From Prevotellaceae bacterium (GTDB lineage Bacteria > Bacteroidota > Bacteroidia > Bacteroidales > UBA932): a DNA stretch of 18,669 bases. The stretch spans positions 1 through 18,669 of the forward strand of contig JAITKG010000075.1 of assembly GCA_031278495.1 (NCBI GenBank), read 5' to 3'. Made by a program: the position numbers and the translations under genes. The first letter of the stretch is position 1; each line of letters begins with the position of its first letter. Under the pieces are notes generated by a model. The model ran no database searches and was not told where the DNA came from. It saw only the letters and a program-made list of their open reading frames with translations. This document shows positions 1 to 6,993 of the stretch, piece after piece.

Positions 1-81
1 CACACTGCTTCCTTGCAGCGCTATACCTTGTTATCATTAGCGTTTCCGCGTGCTGCCTTGTAAAAGCAGGTGCAGGTAATT

Positions 82-660
82 TTATATATTTTCGTTTGAA
101 ATGTTTTCCTGCCCGGTAATTGTTGGCTTTCCGGACTCCGAAAAAATAAAGAAATAATAGATGCCTATCAGCAATAGCGCGATGCCCAACAAGCGCACGA
201 CCCAACCGGTGACAGCTTGCGGAAAAGCCAACAGGATAACCGCCATCAACAACGTTAATAAGCCGACTAATATAAACCAAGCCCAGTCAATCATTCCGAA
301 TGATTTCAGGGTAATGGCCGCGCCAATAATTTGCACGCTGCGTATTAACATCCAAATGCCGGCGCTCACTGCCAACAACGTTTTGAGAAGATTTGGGAAC
401 ACCAGTAAACAAACGCCCAACGCCACAAGGAGGATGGCGGCGACAATTAAATACCATAGTTTTTTTTCTGTGGTTTTTCGTTGCTGGACGTATGACCAAA
501 CCGCCGAAATGCTTATAATGAAAAAGGCGATAGCAATGATTATACTCAGCATATCCGTTAATGTATCGGGAAACAGGATTAACAACATTCCCAAAAAACT
601 AAACACTAATCCCTGTACAAACAAATTGTTTTTTCCGGTTGATTTTACTACTGTTGCCAT
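82..660 (-). CDS. HdeD-like (DUF308) integral membrane protein
   Basis: A 192-residue protein made almost wholly of hydrophobic helices. Six membrane segments can be seen, in three pairs separated by short polar stretches such as YVQQRKTTEKK near residue 60. This pattern, with repeated FP turns after helices (LFPDTL, VFPNLL, AFPQAV), is typical of the HdeD/DUF308 family. In enterobacteria HdeD is linked to acid resistance; the role here is not known. The ATG at 660 gives a short basic N-terminus (MATVVKSTGKNN) before the first helix. The gene is transcribed divergently from the Fur-family regulator. The regulator's palindromes lie about 75-125 bp upstream of this start, so shared control is possible but not shown. 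A weak -7-like TAATTTTA lies at 691-684. Family assignment is fairly sure, function is not. Confidence 0.8.
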   Translation of the reverse strand: MATVVKSTGKNNLFVQGLVFSFLGMLLILFPDTLTDMLSIIIAIAFFIISISAVWSYVQQRKTTEKKLWYLIVAAILLVALGVCLLVFPNLLKTLLAVSAGIWMLIRSVQIIGAAITLKSFGMIDWAWFILVGLLTLLMAVILLAFPQAVTGWVVRLLGIALLLIGIYYFFIFSESGKPTITGQENISNENI

Positions 661-732
661 TGGTTTTTTATTTTTTAATTATGTAAAATTAGCCATTTTT
701 TTTGATATGATGTATTATCTGTAAAAAAAAAT

Positions 733-753
733 TATTGCAACAGTGTTGCAATA
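733..753. promoter_or_regulatory. Perfect palindrome, likely operator of the Fur-family regulator (site 1)
   Basis: Arms TATTGCAAC and GTTGCAATA are perfect inverted complements around the spacer AGT, 21 bp in all. Its right arm contains the TTG that fits the -33 element of the regulator's promoter. The dyad form and size suit a Fur/Zur-family dimer. Binding by the adjacent regulator is inferred. Confidence 0.65.
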
Positions 754-775
754 TTAAATTATTATTGTAACTTTG
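746..775 (+). promoter_or_regulatory. Bacteroidetes-type promoter of the regulator-receptor-lipoprotein operon
   Basis: TTG at 746-748, a 19-nt spacer, then TAACTTTG at 768-775, an exact TAnnTTTG match to the Bacteroidetes -7 element. Transcription would begin near 782, giving a leader of about 15 nt before the ATG at 797. Both elements lie inside the two palindromes, so a bound repressor would block polymerase. Confidence 0.65.
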
Positions 776-785
776 TGGCAATAAT
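761..785. promoter_or_regulatory. Imperfect palindrome, likely operator (site 2)
   Basis: TTATTGTAAC (762-771) and GTGGCAATAA (775-784) are inverted complements at 8 of 10 positions around TTT, and one further A/T pair extends the dyad on each side. The layout matches site 1 (TATTGCAAC, 3-nt spacer, GTTGCAATA). The centres, near 743 and 773, are 30 bp apart, close to three helical turns, so both sites face the same side of the DNA. Confidence 0.55.
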
Positions 786-796
786 AAAATCGTTTT

Positions 797-1228
797 ATGG
801 AAAAACAGAAAAGAAATACCAAAACCAAGCAAATGGTCATGGGCATATTGTTAAATGAACCGGTAGCGGCGCGTTGCCACAGTGACATTGTGCAACAACT
901 GGACGGGAAAATAGACAGGGTTACGGTGTACCGCATCCTGCAAGGCTTTTGCGACGACGGGTTGGTGCACAAAGTGGCGGACGACAACGGAAAAACTTAC
1001 TATGCCCTGTGCCGCGACTGCACTTCCGGGCGTCACGACGACGACCATTTACATTTCCGCTGCATTTCCTGCGAAACGGTTTCATGTATTGAAGCAACGC
1101 AGCAAATCCTGCGGCTTCCGCGCGGGTATCGGATGTCCGGCATTTCCTGTTTTATTTCCGGTTACTGTCCCAATTGCTTGCCTCCGGCAAAAAACAAACG
1201 CCTGAAAACATATTCGCAAAAAAGTTAA
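797..1228 (+). CDS. Fur-family metal-responsive transcriptional regulator, probably Zur-like
   Basis: A 143-residue protein with Fur-family architecture. The winged-helix DNA-binding part contains DRVTVYRILQGF at residues 40-51, which corresponds to the recognition helix. The dimerisation and metal-binding part follows: His80, His84 and His86 lie just before Cys89-x2-Cys92, with a second pair at Cys124-x2-Cys127. Such CxxC pairs normally hold a structural zinc in Fur proteins. The N-terminus is short for the family. The ATG at 797 sits about 15 nt after the predicted transcription start. It leads an operon with a ZnuD-like receptor and a histidine-rich lipoprotein, so zinc sensing (Zur) is the most likely role. 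Iron (Fur) or peroxide (PerR) sensing cannot be excluded. Twin palindromes over its own promoter suggest autoregulation. Confidence 0.87.
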   Translation: MEKQKRNTKTKQMVMGILLNEPVAARCHSDIVQQLDGKIDRVTVYRILQGFCDDGLVHKVADDNGKTYYALCRDCTSGRHDDDHLHFRCISCETVSCIEATQQILRLPRGYRMSGISCFISGYCPNCLPPAKNKRLKTYSQKS

Positions 1229-1251
1229 ATTTATTCCATCCGGCAAAATTC

Positions 1252-3378
1252 ATGAGGTCATTTTTATTCATCATTCTATACGTGTGGGGGGGCGCGGCGG
1301 CTGGCTATGCGCAAGAAGCCGATAGCATCCGCCAGTCGATAGATTTGGACGAAGTAACCGTAACAGGAAATACGGCGGCTACAAGCCAGCAACTGCAACC
1401 ACTCGCCGTCCTCCGCACGAAAAAAGGATATATGCAGGAAAACAGAAGCAACAGTTTAATGAATACACTGGAAAAACTTCCCGGTATCCATGCGTTTCAA
1501 GTGGGGCAGGGGTTTTCCAAGCCTGTTATCCGAGGGTTGGGGTTCAACCGCTTGGTGGTGGCGGAAAACGGTATCAAGCAACAAGAACAGCAGTGGGGCG
1601 CCGATCACGGACTGGAAATTGACCAGTATGCCGTCGAACAGGTAGACATCGTGAAAGGACCGGCTTCCCTGCAATATGGCTCCGGCGCTATGGCTGGCGT
1701 CGTTATTGTGCATTCGCACGAATGGCAGCCCCGCGACGGGCTCTCGGGTTCTTTGCTGCTCAACGGCAACAGCAATAACTGGCTCTTCGGCGGTTCGGGC
1801 AATATTTATTATCAAAAGGAAAATAAATTTGTGCAGGCGCGGGCTACTTACCAGAATTTTGAGAGCTACCGCGTGCCGGCAAAAACATTTATCTATAACG
1901 GATATGAATACCCCCTTCATCATGGCGTACTGAAAAACACGGCGGGAAGGGAAGTTGATGCGGCGTGGCAGGCGGGCTGGCGCAACGCCAAGTATGTCGC
2001 TAAGCTGCACGTAAACAACATACATTCCAAAGACGGTTTTTTTGCCGGCGCCAGCGGCTTGCCGTTTCTTGTGAATATGGACGACGAAGGGCATTACCGC
2101 GCTATTGGTTTGCCTTACCACGAGGGCAATCATTTCAAGGTGGTTTTCAACCAAACCTTTTATATCCATAGCCGCCACAAACTCACGGTTGATGCGGGTT
2201 ACCAGTATAATCTCCGGCGAGAATATTCGGCGCCGCATACGCATGGGTTCGGACCAATGCCCGAAGGAAACCTCGAGCTGGAATTGCGCTTACAAACCGC
2301 CAGCCTGAACGCTGTATGGGAATACTGGAATACACCGGATAATATGTTACAGGCAGGCGTTAATGCGGAATACCAGTACAACCGGGTAGGCGGTTATCTG
2401 TTCCTGTTGCCGGAATTTGAACAACCAACGGCAGGCGTTTTTGTGATTGACCGTTTCTATTTTTCCAGCGTGCTGACCGGCGCTGCCGGCGTGCGTTACG
2501 ACTACGGGAGCATACATATTCACCAGTACGACGGTTTCTTCCGCGTTTCCGGAATGCGGAAACCGGCGGGCGACATAAGTTTCATGGCAGGACTAACGTA
2601 CCAGCCGGAAGAGCGGTGGGCGTTAAAAGCCAATATTGGCAAGAGTTTCCGCATGCCCATTGCAAATGAGTATGCATCGAACGGCATTTCGCATGTGATG
2701 CTTCGCTACGAAGTCGGCGACAGTTCGCTCAATGCCGAAACGGCGTACCAAACAGACGTGCATGTCGCGTTTAAACAAACATGGAGCGATGGTTTCATCA
2801 ATTATGCAACAGCGGCGGCGAGCGTATTCGGCAGTTATTTCCCCAACTTCATTTTCCTGCATCCAACCGGCGAATTTTCGCCGCTGCCCGAAGCAGGGCA
2901 AATTTACAGGTACATTCAATCACGGGCATTCCGCGCAGGCGGCGAGGTGGAAGCGCAGGTGGAATTTGCAAAAATCTTCCGGCTATCCGTAGCTGCAGAA
3001 TACGTGCATGCAACGGATCTGGAAAGCGGCTTCCCGGTTGCATTCACGCCGCCATTGAACGTTACCGGAGAAATGAGCGTGCGGTGGAAACACCTGTGGT
3101 TTTTCACGAATAACCGGTTGGCGGTAACTTGCCGCTATGCCGCCGCCCAAAACCGTGTGGCGCGTAATGAAGCCGCCACGCCGGCTTACCATTTGTTCGA
3201 TCTATCATTGTCCGCCGGTATCCCGGTCGGACGGGGAATGAACCTGCAACTCCTGCTGCAAGTGCAAAACCTGTTCGACACGGCGTACTACAAGCATCTC
3301 AGCTTCTACCGCCGGTTGGACTTGCCCGAAATAGGCCGCAATTTTTTAATAACGCTACAAATTTTATTCAATAATTAA
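1252..3378 (+). CDS. TonB-dependent outer-membrane receptor, ZnuD-like
   Basis: A 708-residue receptor. An upstream in-frame TTG at 1174 was rejected because the ATG at 1252 directly begins a signal peptide (MRSFLFIILYVWGGAAAGYA, cleavage after Ala20). A TonB-box-like IDLDEVTVTG lies at 30-39. The plug spans about 60-155, with VIRGLGFNRL and IVKGPASLQYGSG; the rest is the 22-strand barrel, ending ITLQILFNN. There is no N-terminal carboxypeptidase-like domain, so this is not a SusC-type glycan importer. The plug motif GADHG near 116-120 resembles the PDHA region of zinc receptors such as ZnuD. Histidine clusters occur at HSHEW (154-158), HH (223-224) and HTH (329-331). It starts 23 nt after the regulator. 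Receptor class is certain; the zinc substrate is inferred from resemblance and context. Confidence 0.9.
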   Translation: MRSFLFIILYVWGGAAAGYAQEADSIRQSIDLDEVTVTGNTAATSQQLQPLAVLRTKKGYMQENRSNSLMNTLEKLPGIHAFQVGQGFSKPVIRGLGFNRLVVAENGIKQQEQQWGADHGLEIDQYAVEQVDIVKGPASLQYGSGAMAGVVIVHSHEWQPRDGLSGSLLLNGNSNNWLFGGSGNIYYQKENKFVQARATYQNFESYRVPAKTFIYNGYEYPLHHGVLKNTAGREVDAAWQAGWRNAKYVAKLHVNNIHSKDGFFAGASGLPFLVNMDDEGHYRAIGLPYHEGNHFKVVFNQTFYIHSRHKLTVDAGYQYNLRREYSAPHTHGFGPMPEGNLELELRLQTASLNAVWEYWNTPDNMLQAGVNAEYQYNRVGGYLFLLPEFEQPTAGVFVIDRFYFSSVLTGAAGVRYDYGSIHIHQYDGFFRVSGMRKPAGDISFMAGLTYQPEERWALKANIGKSFRMPIANEYASNGISHVMLRYEVGDSSLNAETAYQTDVHVAFKQTWSDGFINYATAAASVFGSYFPNFIFLHPTGEFSPLPEAGQIYRYIQSRAFRAGGEVEAQVEFAKIFRLSVAAEYVHATDLESGFPVAFTPPLNVTGEMSVRWKHLWFFTNNRLAVTCRYAAAQNRVARNEAATPAYHLFDLSLSAGIPVGRGMNLQLLLQVQNLFDTAYYKHLSFYRRLDLPEIGRNFLITLQILFNN

Positions 3379-3414
3379 ATTTTCTATTTAATAACCAATT
3401 AAAAAAAACACATC

Positions 3415-3888
3415 ATGAAAAAAGTTTTTTCACTTGCCATCATCCTATTGATGGGACTTGCTTTCAGCAATTGCAAACACGACGAAACCAACGGGCCTGT
3501 GATTACGTTGGAAGAGCCGGAAGAAGGACAGCCGTTCACTGCGGGCAGTGAACACGGCGTACACATGGAGTTTGACCTCGAAGATGAATCAGGGCTGAAC
3601 CAGTACAAAATCGATATTCACTACGGCGGCGGGCACACGCATTCGCTGTCGTTGCAGGCGCAGCCGTTGTCGGAACAGCAAACCGTACAATGGAGCTACC
3701 AAAAAACGTACGACGATGCGAAAGGGTTAAAAAACCACCACGTACATGTACATAGCGAGGCTATTCCTGCGACTGCCGTTTTGGGCGAGTATCACCTTGG
3801 TATATCCGCTACCGATGTGCATGGAAACGAATCAACGGTGTACCGTACATTTGAAATAGTGGACTACGAGGTGGAAGACGAGGACTAA
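3415..3888 (+). CDS. DUF4625 histidine-rich lipoprotein, probably surface-exposed
   Basis: A 157-residue lipoprotein. The signal peptide ends LAFSNC with lipid-bearing Cys20. The following KHDE resembles the K-(D/E)2 export signal that sends Bacteroidetes lipoproteins to the cell surface. The remaining Ig-like β domain matches my memory of DUF4625: PVITLEEP start, D-x-SGL, IDIHYGGGHTH, a His-rich central stretch and GEYHLGISATDVHGNES. At least eleven histidines fall in the mature part (47, 50, 69, 74, 76, 108, 109, 111, 113, 127, 136), and the tail is acidic (DYEVEDED). It follows the receptor by 36 nt, so a metal-capturing partner of the receptor is plausible. No enzymatic motif is seen. Metal binding is inferred. 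Confidence 0.8.
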   Translation: MKKVFSLAIILLMGLAFSNCKHDETNGPVITLEEPEEGQPFTAGSEHGVHMEFDLEDESGLNQYKIDIHYGGGHTHSLSLQAQPLSEQQTVQWSYQKTYDDAKGLKNHHVHVHSEAIPATAVLGEYHLGISATDVHGNESTVYRTFEIVDYEVEDED

Positions 3889-4007
3889 TAACATCCGGGC
3901 TATTCTATAAATATCTTTAATGTATGGTGAAAGCGGCTCCCTATTACAAAGAGCGCAGGAGTTGCTTTTATTGCCTGGTGGCACTCGTTTGAAATTTTTG
4001 AATTTCT

Positions 4008-6299
4008 TCACATCGGATCTACATCCACCGACGTTTCGACGCCCGACAATCCGGGCAGTTGATGCAATGCCGCCAGTTGTTCCATCAGGAAATGTTTTAA
4101 TGGGCGGGCATTGGCGTCGCGTTCGAGGCGTACCCAAAAGCAGGCAAGGTAACGGTCCTGTATGCGGTTCACCACCGGCTGGAACGGGCCGGTGAGCCGT
4201 TGTTGCAATGTTGGAGCCAAAAGATGGCGCAACGTTTCCGCCGCCTGTTGCAAGGTATCCGGTTGCCGGTGCCTGAGGGTAACGCTTACCAGACGCGAAT
4301 AAGGCGGGAAATGAAATTCCTTTCGTTCGTGCAGTTGCAGGTTGAAAAAGCCGTTGTAGTCGGCTTCCTGCACCAAATGGATGACAGGGTTGTCGGGCTG
4401 CATGGTTTGAATAATCACGCTACCTTGTTTGTCTTTGCGTCCTGCGCGCCCGCTCACTTGCATCATCAGGTGGAAGCTGCGTTCGTGTGCGCGGAAGTCG
4501 GGGAAATTCAGCAGTGCGTCGGCATTAAGGACGCCGGCCAATGACACATGTTCAAAATCCAGCCCTTTGGTAACCATTTGCGTGCCGACTAAAATATCAA
4601 TGCGGCGTTGCGCAAAGTTGCCGAGAATACGGCTGTAGGCATGTTTCGCGCGTGCGGCGTCCAAATCCAGCCGGGCTATCCGCGCCTGTGGAAAAAACAG
4701 TTGCAGTTCGTCTTCCATTCGTTCCGTACCGAATCCTTTGGTTTGAATGTTCGCGCTTTTACATTCGGGGCATACGGTCAATAGCGGTTGCGACGTGCCG
4801 CAGTAGTGGCACAGCAACACATTTCCCCGCTTGTGGTAAGTCAGGCTCACGCTGCATTGGGTGCAGCGGGGAATATGCCCGCATTCGGCGCACTGCACAA
4901 AAGGCGAATAGCCGCGCCGGTTTTGGAATAAAATCACCTGTTCATTCCTGCCCAACGCCTCGCCAATCGCATCCAGCAGGGACTGCGACAACAGTCCGTG
5001 CATTTTTTTCCGCTTCCGTTCGCGCACAACATTCACAATGGCTATTGCGGGCGGTTGCACATGGTGATACCGCTCTGCAAGGGTTACCAGCCCGTATTTC
5101 CCGGCGCTGGCATTGTAATAACTCTCGATGGACGGCGTGGCAGTGCCGAGCAACACGGAGGCGCGGTGCAGTTGCGCCAGCATAATAGCGGCGTCGCGCG
5201 CGTGATAGCGCGGCGCGGGGTCATATTGTTTATAGGAGGTTTCATGCTCTTCGTCTACGATAATCAAGCCCAAATTATCGAACGGCAAGAACAGCGACGA
5301 GCGCACCCCGAGAATAATCCGGTAGGGCGAAGGAACGGCATGGTAAATTTCGGCGCGTTCGTTGTTGTTGTATTTTGAATGGTACACGCCAACAATGTTC
5401 CCGAAAACGCTTTGCAGACGATCAATAATCTGCGTGGTAAGCGCAATTTCCGGCAACAGGTACAGCGCCTGCCGTCCGAGCCGGAGCTGTTCGGCAATCA
5501 AGTTGATGTACACCTCTGTCTTCCCCGACGCTGTAACGCCATGCAACAGGACAACGTTCTTCTTCCTGAACAGCGCGTTGATTTCGTCGCACGCCTGCTG
5601 TTGCGCCACCGACAACACCGGTGCAGCTTTGCTGGCGGCAGCCGACAAATCCAGCCGGCCTGTTTCGCGCGTAACAAGTTCTAAAATATTTTTCTTTACG
5701 CATGCCGACAATGCCGCTGCCGTTTGCACCCCTTGCAATAGTTGCTTTTTAGGCACCTCATGCGGATGTGCAAAATCCGGTTCTTCTACAAACGAAAAAT
5801 ACGACAACAACAATGCCTCCTGTTTTGCCGCCCGCTTCAAGGTATCCAAGCAGCCGTGCAATTCCTCTTCGGACGAAATGGACGGATGTAAACGCACATA
5901 AGTTTCGGTCAGCGGCCGGAATGCCGTTCGCAAACCGTTAGGCAATGCGGCTTTCATCACCTCTCCCATGCTGCACAGGTAATATTCGGCGAGCTGTTCC
6001 CAATGCAGCAATTGTATTTCCGTTACCGACGGGCAGTCGTCCAGTACTGCCAACAAGTCTTTCACTGCATAGTTTTCCGGCGGGTGGCAATGGATATGGC
6101 GGATTAAACCGGTATAGCTTTTTTTCCCGACAGGCACGGTGACCCGCTTACCCACCGCCACCCTGTATCCCAGCGCGGCAGGAATGGAATAGGTGAGCAG
6201 CCTGTTCAGCGCCAGCGGCACGATAACGTCGGCAAAATTAACTTGTCCCGGCGTCCATGCAGCAGCGGCTACAGCAGGGGATGCTTGTTCGTTGTTCAT
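4008..6299 (-). CDS. priA: Primosomal protein N' (replication restart helicase PriA)
   Basis: A 763-residue superfamily 2 3'-5' DNA helicase that recognises stalled forks and reloads the replisome. The N-terminal 3'-DNA-binding domain spans about 20-115. Walker A is GVTASGKT (254-261) and the Walker B box is DEEH (349-352), followed by GTATPS (385-390). Eight zinc-binding cysteines lie at 470, 473, 479, 482, 497, 500, 510 and 513 within the helicase lobe. The C-terminal lobe contains QVSGRAGRKDKQG. All catalytic and zinc residues are present and the length is normal. The ATG at 6299 adds an Ala-rich stretch before the conserved VIVPLALNRLLTYSIP, so a slightly later start is conceivable. It begins 22 nt after the engB stop and is probably co-transcribed with it. 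It converges with the DUF4625 gene across about 120 bp without a clear terminator. Confidence 0.97.
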   Translation of the reverse strand: MNNEQASPAVAAAAWTPGQVNFADVIVPLALNRLLTYSIPAALGYRVAVGKRVTVPVGKKSYTGLIRHIHCHPPENYAVKDLLAVLDDCPSVTEIQLLHWEQLAEYYLCSMGEVMKAALPNGLRTAFRPLTETYVRLHPSISSEEELHGCLDTLKRAAKQEALLLSYFSFVEEPDFAHPHEVPKKQLLQGVQTAAALSACVKKNILELVTRETGRLDLSAAASKAAPVLSVAQQQACDEINALFRKKNVVLLHGVTASGKTEVYINLIAEQLRLGRQALYLLPEIALTTQIIDRLQSVFGNIVGVYHSKYNNNERAEIYHAVPSPYRIILGVRSSLFLPFDNLGLIIVDEEHETSYKQYDPAPRYHARDAAIMLAQLHRASVLLGTATPSIESYYNASAGKYGLVTLAERYHHVQPPAIAIVNVVRERKRKKMHGLLSQSLLDAIGEALGRNEQVILFQNRRGYSPFVQCAECGHIPRCTQCSVSLTYHKRGNVLLCHYCGTSQPLLTVCPECKSANIQTKGFGTERMEDELQLFFPQARIARLDLDAARAKHAYSRILGNFAQRRIDILVGTQMVTKGLDFEHVSLAGVLNADALLNFPDFRAHERSFHLMMQVSGRAGRKDKQGSVIIQTMQPDNPVIHLVQEADYNGFFNLQLHERKEFHFPPYSRLVSVTLRHRQPDTLQQAAETLRHLLAPTLQQRLTGPFQPVVNRIQDRYLACFWVRLERDANARPLKHFLMEQLAALHQLPGLSGVETSVDVDPM

Positions 6300-6321
6300 G
6301 TTCGTTGTCGCGCCTGTGGCG

Positions 6322-6921
6322 TCAGTGGAGTGAGCGATTTATTTCTTCAATGTAGACCAGTAATTCTTCGCGTCCCATTCCCGTTGTGGCGGAGGTAATA
6401 AAAATGCGCGGCAGTGTTTCCCATTCTGCAAGAAGCGTTGTTTTATATTGCGTGATATTTTTATCCAGTTCGCGTTGTTTTGTTTTATCGGATTTCGTAA
6501 AAACGAGGGCGAACGGGATAGCGCATTCCCCCAAACGGGTAATAAAATCAAGGTCTATCTGCTGCGGTTCCAGGCGGCTGTCAAGCAACACAAACAGCAA
6601 CGTCAATTCCTCGCGATGCAAGATATATTGCATGATGCTGCCGGCAAACTGCGCACGTTTTGCTTTTGAAGAACGCGCATAACCGTAACCCGGCAAATCC
6701 ACCAAGTGCCATTGGTTGTTGATGAGGAAATGGTTTATCAATTGCGTTTTTCCCGGCGTAGACGACGTATGTGCTAAATTTTTCCTGCCGGTCAGGCTGT
6801 TTATCAAGGACGATTTACCTACGTTCGACCGCCCGATAAAAGCATATTCGGGAATTTGCGATGCGGGGCATTGTTCTACCAACCGGCTGCTGACAAGAAA
6901 TTCAGCGCTTTTAATAATCAT
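6322..6921 (-). CDS. engB: Ribosome biogenesis GTPase EngB (YsxC/YihA)
   Basis: A 199-residue TRAFAC-class GTPase needed for assembly of the large ribosomal subunit. The G motifs are in order: G1 GRSNVGKS (30-37), G2 threonine region TSSTPGKT (52-59), G3 DLPGYG (75-80), G4 TKSD (142-145) and G5 SAT (177-179). The YGYA segment after G3 and the size of about 200 residues are characteristic of EngB and distinguish it from larger Era or EngA proteins. The start at 6921 leaves only a short N-terminal strand (MIIKSAEFLVSS), normal for the family. It is the first gene of a likely engB-priA operon and lies 72 bp from the divergent xseA. Confidence 0.97.
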   Translation of the reverse strand: MIIKSAEFLVSSRLVEQCPASQIPEYAFIGRSNVGKSSLINSLTGRKNLAHTSSTPGKTQLINHFLINNQWHLVDLPGYGYARSSKAKRAQFAGSIMQYILHREELTLLFVLLDSRLEPQQIDLDFITRLGECAIPFALVFTKSDKTKQRELDKNITQYKTTLLAEWETLPRIFITSATTGMGREELLVYIEEINRSLH

Positions 6922-6932
6922 AGCATGTAGAA

Positions 6933-6968
6933 TTTGTTACAAAAATACAAAAAAAATGTATAACTTTG
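6933..6968 (+). promoter_or_regulatory. Promoter of xseA-xseB-amn
   Basis: TAACTTTG at 6961-6968 is an exact -7 match. A TTTG at 6933-6936 could be the -33 element, but its 24-nt spacing is longer than the usual 19-21. Transcription would begin near 6975, giving a leader of roughly 19 nt before the TTG start at 6994. Confidence 0.5.
6940..6947 (-). promoter_or_regulatory. Promoter -7 element of engB-priA
   Basis: On the minus strand TATTTTTG fits TAnnTTTG, and would start transcription near 6933, about 12 nt before the engB ATG. No good TTTG -33 element is visible at the expected distance. It lies back to back with the xseA -7 element, only 13 bp away. Confidence 0.45.
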
Positions 6969-6993
6969 TTTTTCGTATATTGCAGGTATTAAA

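Noticed and set aside
1..81. Left-edge segment examined for a gene end, tRNA or terminator
   Set aside because: Only a 4-bp CTGC/GCAG dyad with a long loop is seen; too short and weak to name.
1456..2244. A 262-codon minus-strand frame inside the TonB-dependent receptor gene
   Set aside because: It is the antisense shadow of a well-supported receptor frame and shows no domain.
3889..4007. Search for a terminator between the DUF4625 gene and priA
   Set aside because: Only an AT-rich 6-bp stem (GAAATT/AATTTC at 3991-4006) is present, overlapping the region just past the priA stop; not convincing.
4652..5901. Plus-strand frames of 177 and 179 codons opposite priA
   Set aside because: Both are antisense to the zinc-binding and helicase regions of an intact PriA; their Cys and Arg richness mirrors that coding sequence.
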